Assembly (NCBI GenBank): GCA_938040915.1
Contig: CALHZE010000325.1
Span: forward strand, 1-10,939
From: an uncultured Bacteroidia bacterium
Lineage (GTDB): Bacteria; Bacteroidota; Bacteroidia; Bacteroidales; CAJPTX01
Reading direction: 5' to 3'
Length of the DNA: 10,939 nucleotides
Made by a program: the position numbers and the translations under genes. The notes under the pieces were generated by a model, which worked only from the letters and a program-made list of their open reading frames with translations, was not told where the DNA came from and made no database searches. Shown here one piece after another: positions 5,660-10,939 of the stretch. How positions within the stretch are numbered: the stretch's first letter is position 1; every line of letters starts with the position of its first letter.

Positions 5660-7315
5660 ATGGATAAGCACCCCACCCCAAAAATTCCCGCCCGCATTTC
5701 CACCTTACTAGAGTACCTTAATGAAGGGCTTTACGAAAAAGAGAAAGCCTTGCGCCTTGCCCTGCTTTCCTTGGTCGCTGGGGAGAGTATCTTCTTTCTC
5801 GGCGTGCCCGGCGTGGCAAAGAGTATGATTGCTCGTAAGTTAGCCAATCTCTTTACAGGGGCAGGAGCGACCGAGGTGCACTATTTTGACTACCTCCTCA
5901 ACGAATTTAGTACCCCAGACGAGCTCTTTGGTCCAGTATCGCTTAAGGCGTTGGAAGCCGATGAATATAAGCGCATCACTGAGGGTTTTCTCCCCGAGGC
6001 AGACATCGCCTTCTTGGATGAGATTCGGAAGGCAGGACCCGCCATTCTCAATACACTGCTCACGCTTATCAACGAACGGAAGTTCCACAACGGGCGGGAG
6101 GTCGTGCACGTCCCCCTCAAGGGACTCCTCGCAGCATCGAATGAATATCCAGCAGCAGGGCGTGGACTCGAAGCGCTGTGGGATCGTTTCATCGTGCGCG
6201 TTTACGTAGAGTCTATTCGTGACCCAGAGCGTTTTTGCCAAATGATAGCGGGTGCAACCGAGGCGGACGACAAGCCCAGCAAGGCGCTACAGCCCCACCT
6301 CATCAGCATGCAGGAGCTCCAGACGTGGCGCAAGCGTATAGACCTAGTGGAATTACCGCAAGAGGTGCAGCAGTTTATCTTGTCGGTGCGTAAAGAGCTA
6401 GAGCTTTACAATCAAGCAGAGGAGCGCGAGGATGCCGAACGGTTCTTTATTTCTGACCGGCGGTGGAAAAAGATAGTGCACCTTCTCCGCACTTCGGCGT
6501 TTCTGAATGGACGGGAGGCGGTGGATTTGCTAGACGCCTCGCTCATCGGCGACTGTATCTGGTCTACGGATGCGCAACGCGAGGCTGTGGGCGAGATACT
6601 CTATCGCCTCCTTAGTCAGGTGGCTGTCACGGTCATAAGCTCCATTGAGCAGCTAGAAAAAGCCGTGCAGAGTTTTGAGGATAGAATCAACACTATATGG
6701 TGTGATAAAGTGACCAAGCCAGAGGTCTACCAACAACGGGTGAACGAGGAAGAGAATGGAGAGAAGACATCAAGAGCCCTCTCGTGCTATCGTTTACAGC
6801 TGGCCGGTGAAAAAAAGGGCTATGTGACGTGTGAACCAGCGAAGCAGCAAGAGAGACAAGAAAGAAGGAATCGCAATGAGACTATAACAGTAGTAGACTC
6901 TATATATTATTACTATGCTGGGGAAAATGGTTATAGCCATGTTACAGACGTCTCTTTCTCTTTAAATCGCAAAGAGCCCTTTGTTACCATAGAAGGGGAA
7001 AAGTATCTCTTGAAGCTAGAAAGTGAATGGAATATTAAGGAGGCGTTTTGTGAAAAGTCCGTACACAAATCGCTGAAAGAGAGCTTTGACAAGGAGCACT
7101 ACCAGCCCCTCCGCGATGCGATTCAAGAGGAATTGCATCGCCTCGAGGCGTATAAGGAGCATCAGCTGAGTGCCATCCTCCAAAACCTATTTGTGGAGGA
7201 GAATTACCGCAAGGCGCTCCTGACCAATATAGATAAGACCCTCCAAGCGGTGCAAGATGTCCGAGTGCTGTTGGAAAAGCAGCGCGACCGCTATGCGACA
7301 CTACAGACGAAGTAG
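5660..7315 (+). CDS. ravA: RavA, MoxR-family AAA+ ATPase
   Basis: RavA is a cytoplasmic hexameric ATPase that works with ViaA. In E. coli the pair acts on respiratory complexes (Nuo, Frd), and RavA binds the lysine decarboxylase LdcI. The AAA+ core shows Walker A GVPGVAKS (48-55, Lys54), Walker B FLDEI (118-122, Asp120 and Glu121), the helix AGPAILNTLLTLINERKFH, sensor-1 Asn161 in AASNEYP and an Arg176 finger candidate in LWDRFIV. A helical domain with ISDRRWKKIVHLLRTSAF follows, as in E. coli RavA. The C-terminal third (from about residue 343) carries the LARA/triple-helix region and is poorly conserved and AT-rich. At 551 residues it is about 50 longer than the E. coli protein as I recall it. 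Residue 123 is Arg where I recall FLDEIWKAGP, with Trp. viaA follows after 33 nt. Confidence 0.93.
   Translation: MDKHPTPKIPARISTLLEYLNEGLYEKEKALRLALLSLVAGESIFFLGVPGVAKSMIARKLANLFTGAGATEVHYFDYLLNEFSTPDELFGPVSLKALEADEYKRITEGFLPEADIAFLDEIRKAGPAILNTLLTLINERKFHNGREVVHVPLKGLLAASNEYPAAGRGLEALWDRFIVRVYVESIRDPERFCQMIAGATEADDKPSKALQPHLISMQELQTWRKRIDLVELPQEVQQFILSVRKELELYNQAEEREDAERFFISDRRWKKIVHLLRTSAFLNGREAVDLLDASLIGDCIWSTDAQREAVGEILYRLLSQVAVTVISSIEQLEKAVQSFEDRINTIWCDKVTKPEVYQQRVNEEENGEKTSRALSCYRLQLAGEKKGYVTCEPAKQQERQERRNRNETITVVDSIYYYYAGENGYSHVTDVSFSLNRKEPFVTIEGEKYLLKLESEWNIKEAFCEKSVHKSLKESFDKEHYQPLRDAIQEELHRLEAYKEHQLSAILQNLFVEENYRKALLTNIDKTLQAVQDVRVLLEKQRDRYATLQTK
6690..7060 (+). other. AT-rich patch inside ravA (LARA-like region)
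   Basis: Hand counts of 60-base rows give 25, 21, 23 and 23 G+C from 6841 to 7080, about 38%, against 36 of 60 at 6481-6540. Codons here favour A/T endings, and the protein becomes polar and Tyr/Lys/Glu-rich, with an IYYYY run near residue 415. The frame stays open and the flanks return to typical RavA sequence. The patch covers residues about 343-467, matching where LARA lies in E. coli RavA. The edges are approximate. Confidence 0.7.
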
Positions 7316-7348
7316 CCCCTCCCTATCAAGTGCTAAGGAAATAGGTTG

Positions 7349-9055
7349 ATGGTAGAGAATCTGGATGCGTCGGTGAGCGGTTTCGAACGCTTTGGCGCGT
7401 CGACCATCGGCGATGCTAGACAACGTAAGCAACTGGTAAAGAAGCTAAAAGAACGGTTGCGTCTCCTCCCGCCGTCGCCCGACGAGGGAGAAATCCCAGA
7501 GGTAGAGATCGTCTCAGAGTCTGTCTCTCCTGAGCCAACCTCCTCGCCAAGCCCATTGAGAGATGCGGTCATGCGGCTCTTCGATCCGCGCAATACGGAA
7601 GAGGCGGCACTCCTGCACTATGCACAGCAACGCAAGGGGTTGCAAGAGACCCTCTTGGGTGAAGCGCTCCGGTGGGTAGAAGAGACTGACAAGCAGTTGC
7701 AGGAGACGAACCCCTTTCGCGACGAGGAGCTTTTCCTCTACAGAGTACAAGCCTTGTCGGCAGAGCAGTTCACTGCCGCGAGGTTACAAATGCTAGCACA
7801 GGAGTATGCCCAATTGCCTAACCAGCCCAGCTGTAATATAGACTTCTACGTGCAACGCCTCGCGCTATACGAAGCGTCTGGGGGCGAGGCGACCGAACTA
7901 CTCACGCCCGAGGTGCTGTTGCGAAACCTTCAGAAAGAGCTTACAGCCGATTATATTCTGCGAAAACACCAGTGGGAGGTAACCAAGGTAGATACGGCAC
8001 GCGAAGCCTTCTTAAAAGCGCTGTATTCGCGCATCGAGCAGTTCCAGAGGTTGGAGCAGCTCCTCGGTGTTTTTACCGAAGACCTTGGTTCGTTGTGGGA
8101 TCTTTCGCAACACCCCTTCCAACGCAGTGGTTTTGAGCTCCTAGAGCAGTATGCCTCGCTACTGGAGCGCGAGGAGTTTCTGCAATCCCTCGCCGAGCTC
8201 CTCGGTCGCCAGTCCACCGAAATCGCCCGTTACGAAAAGGAATTGCGCGAGGCTACGACTCTCACCCCTTCCTACCAGATGAAGCCCGCTTACAGGGGCG
8301 AGATTAGTGGTTTGCGCCTTTCGGACGACATTGCGGCTGCCCTTCCCTCCGAGCTCGTCCTCTTCAAACATCCCGCCACCAAGCGCTATTTTGCCCTAAA
8401 GTTTGCACAAAAGCAGCTCCTCTCGTATGCTTACCAGCGGCAGGAGCGGGGATATAGCACGCGCCACTATCGGGAAGAGGTCGAGGTCGCAGTAACTGCG
8501 CAAGCGCCGAAAGGACCGATTATCATCTGTGTGGACACCAGCGGCTCGATGCATGGTGCGCCTGAGCGCATTGCCAAAACCGCGGTTTTTGCCCTTACTA
8601 AGCTAGCCCTTCGTGACCGACGCGCCTGTTACCTCATCTCCTTTTCCACCCAAATCGAAGTGCTCGATCTGAGTTCGTTTAAGCGTGCGCAAGCGTTGCA
8701 ACAGCTCGTGAGCTTTTTACAAATGAGCTTTAACGGTGGGACGGATAGTGCCCCTGCCCTTGCCCACAGCTTAAAGCTTCTGGAGCAGAACGAGTGGAAA
8801 GCGGCAGATGTGCTCATGGTCTCAGACTTTGTGATGAATGCGCTCCCGCCCCAACTTGAGGAGCAAATTCGCCGCCAGCAGGAGGAGGGGACGGGCTTCT
8901 ATAGCCTTGTGATTGGGCACTCAGCATACCAAGGCGCATTGCGCTGTTTCAACGAAAATTGGAACTATGATCCAGCGGATCGCACTGCGCAACGTGCCCT
9001 TGCCGAGCACTTAAAACAGTTGATCAGTTCGCGCGCCAAAGCCCGTCGGGTGTAA
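7349..9055 (+). CDS. viaA: ViaA, VWA-domain partner of RavA
   Basis: ViaA is the von Willebrand A partner that stimulates RavA's ATPase; together they act as a chaperone-like pair near membrane respiratory enzymes. The C-terminal VWA domain (about 388-560) has a complete metal-binding MIDAS: Asp396, Ser398 and Ser400 in CVDTSGSM, Thr465 in FNGGTDSA and Asp493 in MVSDFV. The central helical region contains ViaA-typical stretches such as LGSLWDLSQ and LQSLAELLGRQSTEIARYEK. At 568 residues it is longer than the E. coli protein (about 483 as I recall). The excess is mostly N-terminal: a basic segment (about 22-40) and a Pro/Ser/Glu linker (about 41-70). The ATG at 7349 has AAGGA ten bases upstream; the adjacent TTG at 7346 is less likely. 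It is co-transcribed with ravA. Confidence 0.93.
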   Translation: MVENLDASVSGFERFGASTIGDARQRKQLVKKLKERLRLLPPSPDEGEIPEVEIVSESVSPEPTSSPSPLRDAVMRLFDPRNTEEAALLHYAQQRKGLQETLLGEALRWVEETDKQLQETNPFRDEELFLYRVQALSAEQFTAARLQMLAQEYAQLPNQPSCNIDFYVQRLALYEASGGEATELLTPEVLLRNLQKELTADYILRKHQWEVTKVDTAREAFLKALYSRIEQFQRLEQLLGVFTEDLGSLWDLSQHPFQRSGFELLEQYASLLEREEFLQSLAELLGRQSTEIARYEKELREATTLTPSYQMKPAYRGEISGLRLSDDIAAALPSELVLFKHPATKRYFALKFAQKQLLSYAYQRQERGYSTRHYREEVEVAVTAQAPKGPIIICVDTSGSMHGAPERIAKTAVFALTKLALRDRRACYLISFSTQIEVLDLSSFKRAQALQQLVSFLQMSFNGGTDSAPALAHSLKLLEQNEWKAADVLMVSDFVMNALPPQLEEQIRRQQEEGTGFYSLVIGHSAYQGALRCFNENWNYDPADRTAQRALAEHLKQLISSRAKARRV

Positions 9056-9083
9056 GGCTCGCGCCGCTCCTGACGAAAAACGC

Positions 9084-9091
9084 TACCTTTG
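9084..9091 (+). promoter_or_regulatory. Bacteroidota -7 promoter box for the two-component operon
   Basis: TACCTTTG matches TAnnTTTG exactly and lies 27 nt before the response-regulator ATG, in the 63-nt gap after viaA. No convincing -33 TTG is present. No U-tract terminator precedes it, so ravA-viaA transcripts may continue into this operon. Confidence 0.65.
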
Positions 9092-9118
9092 GCTATACAT
9101 TTAGCTGAGGCGAGCGTT

Positions 9119-10501
9119 ATGACTGAAAACCGGGATTTTGCGAAGGGCAAGGGCTACCGCATCCTCATTGCCGACGACGACGCTAGCGTGCGCGCCGCAC
9201 TCACCCTCCTACTCCAGCGCTTTGGCTACCTCGTCGAGGTGGCGGCAAATACCGAAGAGGTGATTGCGCACGTCCGTGAGACACCCTATCATCTCCTCCT
9301 CCTTGATATGAACTATACCTCTGCCACCACTGGCGAGGAAGGGCTCGTGCTCCTGCGCAAAGTAAAGATTTTTGCCCCCCACACTCCAGTCATTCTTTTT
9401 ACGGGCTGGGGCACTATCTCGCTAGCCGTGGAGGGGATGCGCCTCGGTGCGTTTGACTTTATTACCAAACCGTGGGATAATCGTCTCCTCCTCGAACGAA
9501 TCGAAACCGCCATCACGCTGCAAGGCACGACCACGCCTGAGGAGGTCAAGACACCACACCCCGCGGGCATCGTGGGGGAGTCGGCTGCCCTGCAAGAGGT
9601 GCTCCGTCTCGCCGAGCGCGTCGCCCCGACCCAAGCCTCGGTACTCATCTTAGGCGAAAGTGGTACTGGGAAAGAGCTCATCGCCAAGCTCATACACGAG
9701 CGAAGCCGTCGCGCCCAAGCTCCTTTCGTAAAAGTCAATCTTGGGGGAATGTCGCCCCTCCTCTTCGAGAGCGAGATGTTTGGGCACAAACGTGGCGCCT
9801 TCACCGACGCTTATTCTGACCGCGAGGGACGCATCGCCTTGGCTGAAAAAGGCACGATATTCCTTGACGAGATTGGCGACCTAGACCTCGCCTGCCAAGT
9901 GAAGCTCTTGCGAGTGCTCCAAGACCAACAGTATGAGGTGCTGGGCGAGAGTAAATCGCGTAAAGCCGATGTGCGGGTCATATCAGCCACCAATGCGAAC
10001 CTAAGCGAACGTGTGCAGGAACACCGCTTCCGCGAAGACCTCCTCTACCGTATCAATTTGATGACCCTTACCCTCCCGCCCTTACGCGAACGGCGCGAAG
10101 ATATCGAAGCACTTGCCCTCTATTTTGCACAAAACTATGCACGGGCGAATGGAATGGGAAATATGACCCTCGCCGCCACTGGGCTCTCCGCGCTGCGTGC
10201 TTATGCATGGCCTGGCAATATCCGAGAACTCAAGAACTGTGTCGAAAGAGCCGTCCTGCTTTGTGACAAAGATCGCTTGGACGGCGAGGTGATCCAATTG
10301 GCGCTTAGCCAAAGCGCCGTACAAGGGCAACACCCTATTGCTCCCCCTTCTGGGACTCTTGACGGTATGGAAAGCGAAGCCATTCGTGCGAGTCTTGCAC
10401 GCCACCAAGGCAACCTTTCTCGTGTCGCTGAGGAACTGGGCTTGAGTCGCGCCGCCCTTTACCGTCGATTGGAAAAGTATGGTTTCAAAAGAGACGAATA
10501 A
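9119..10501 (+). CDS. Sigma-54-dependent response regulator, NtrC family
   Basis: This is an enhancer-binding activator that, when phosphorylated, uses ATP to open sigma-54 promoters. The 460 residues have three domains. The receiver (about 12-130) has acidic Asp19-21, phospho-acceptor Asp63 (LLLLDMNY), Thr95 and Lys117 (TKPW). The AAA+ domain (about 150-385) has Walker A GESGTGKE (179-186), loop GAFTDA (226-231), Walker B IFLDEIGD with Asp250 and Glu251, and AWPGNIRELKN. The C-terminal Fis-type helix-turn-helix (about 425-460) has GNLSRVAEELGLSRAALYRR. The sigma-54 loop reads GAFTDA, not GAFTGA. Start 9119 is preferred over TTG 9089, which lies in the promoter box. A histidine kinase follows 2 nt later, almost certainly its partner. 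The signal and targets are unknown. Confidence 0.94.
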   Translation: MTENRDFAKGKGYRILIADDDASVRAALTLLLQRFGYLVEVAANTEEVIAHVRETPYHLLLLDMNYTSATTGEEGLVLLRKVKIFAPHTPVILFTGWGTISLAVEGMRLGAFDFITKPWDNRLLLERIETAITLQGTTTPEEVKTPHPAGIVGESAALQEVLRLAERVAPTQASVLILGESGTGKELIAKLIHERSRRAQAPFVKVNLGGMSPLLFESEMFGHKRGAFTDAYSDREGRIALAEKGTIFLDEIGDLDLACQVKLLRVLQDQQYEVLGESKSRKADVRVISATNANLSERVQEHRFREDLLYRINLMTLTLPPLRERREDIEALALYFAQNYARANGMGNMTLAATGLSALRAYAWPGNIRELKNCVERAVLLCDKDRLDGEVIQLALSQSAVQGQHPIAPPSGTLDGMESEAIRASLARHQGNLSRVAEELGLSRAALYRRLEKYGFKRDE

Positions 10502-10503
10502 GC

Positions 10504-10939
10504 ATGAAGCTTACCTTACGCCTCGTGCTTAGCACCCTCCTAGGTATCCTATTGCTGGCTCTCGCCCTCTTGCAAGCGTTTACTGCCCTCCCGCCGTGGA
10601 CTCTTTATCTTTTTCTAGCCCTGCTCGGGGTGTGGGTGCTCCTCTACCCGCTCCTTTTGTGGCACGAATATCGCTTCTTGGCGCGCATGGACTTGGGTCT
10701 CTCTCTCCTACGCGAACAGGACTACGCAAGCCAGTTGGCACGTACGGGCAACAAACGCCTCGACAGGGTCGTCGAGCTCTTTAACCGCCTTTTTCAAGTT
10801 CTAAAAGAAGAACGGTTACGCTTCAACGAACAGGCGATTCTACTCGGGGAGCTCATCGAGGTCTCGCCCATGGGCATCATCATCTTTGATTACAACGGGC
10901 ACATTGCGCGCCTCAACCCCGCAGCACGAACTCAGCTAG
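10504..10939 (+). CDS. Sensor histidine kinase, N-terminal part (cut by window end)
   Basis: The ATG lies 2 nt after the response-regulator stop and the frame stays open for 145 codons to the edge. The visible part has two membrane helices (about 5-26 and 31-53) separated by only a few residues, so there is almost no periplasmic sensor. A charged helical linker (about 54-118) follows, then the start of a PAS domain (LIEVSPMGIIIFDYNG, then IARLNPAA). This arrangement and the coupling to an NtrC-type regulator resemble NtrY-like kinases of Bacteroidota. The HisKA and ATPase domains are outside the window, so the kinase call rests on context plus the PAS/TM layout. A membrane-embedded or cytoplasmic signal is suggested. 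Confidence 0.83.
   Translation, partial: MKLTLRLVLSTLLGILLLALALLQAFTALPPWTLYLFLALLGVWVLLYPLLLWHEYRFLARMDLGLSLLREQDYASQLARTGNKRLDRVVELFNRLFQVLKEERLRFNEQAILLGELIEVSPMGIIIFDYNGHIARLNPAARTQL

Noticed and set aside
9040..9083. GC-rich inverted sequences around the viaA stop as a possible terminator
   Set aside because: The pairing is short and imperfect and no T-run follows.
9313..9804. 163-codon antisense frame across the response regulator, and similar antisense frames at 429-821, 2910-3326, 4353-4769 and 5840-6241
   Set aside because: All lie opposite well-identified genes, have Arg/Ser/Pro-rich or low-complexity composition, and lack start signals.
1..10939. Search by eye for CRISPR arrays, tRNAs, insertion sequences and long inverted repeats
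   Set aside because: Coding is almost continuous with only short gaps; no spaced direct repeats, transposase motifs or cloverleaf candidates were seen.

Overview
The window is a gene-dense, fairly GC-rich stretch with every gene on the + strand. It looks chromosomal and comes from a member of the Bacteroidota. The evidence is three exact copies of the Bacteroidota -7 promoter box TAnnTTTG placed just upstream of transcription units, generally weak Shine-Dalgarno signals, an ExbB with a signal-like N-terminus, and the RNase H type with an N-terminal viroplasmin-like hybrid-binding domain. A Porphyromonas-like organism fits the protein style, but the genus is a guess. I see no mobile element, tRNA, rRNA or CRISPR array.

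Layout: (1) 2-1427 holds the 3' end of plsX and all of fabH, overlapping by 8 nt and closed by a strong intrinsic terminator at 1467-1500. These genes link phospholipid precursor supply to the start of fatty acid synthesis. (2) 1608-5591 is a tight envelope-related operon behind a -7 box: exbB, exbD, a TonB/TolA-like energy transducer, a two-domain ribonuclease H, and a LolC/LolE-like FtsX-family ABC permease. Gaps inside it are 4-18 nt. (3) 5618-9055 is a ravA-viaA pair behind a second -7 box: a MoxR-family AAA+ ATPase and its VWA/MIDAS partner. (4) 9084 to the window end is a third unit: an NtrC-type sigma-54 response regulator and, 2 nt downstream, the start of a two-TM, PAS-containing sensor histidine kinase cut by the window edge.

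How the genes work together: the ExbB/ExbD/TonB proteins would use the proton gradient to drive outer-membrane transport or envelope integrity. The LolE-like protein would act with an ATPase encoded elsewhere in lipoprotein release or another envelope export step. RavA and ViaA form a chaperone-like pair, known in E. coli to act on respiratory complexes. The two-component pair would switch on sigma-54 promoters, which I did not find in this window.

No wholly new system is evident; the families are recognisable. The points most worth a second look are a sharply AT-rich patch inside ravA at the place of the LARA domain, a run of nine G in the interdomain hinge of the RNase H gene, an Arg in RavA where I recall a conserved Trp next to Walker B, and a GAFTDA rather than GAFTGA loop in the sigma-54 activator.
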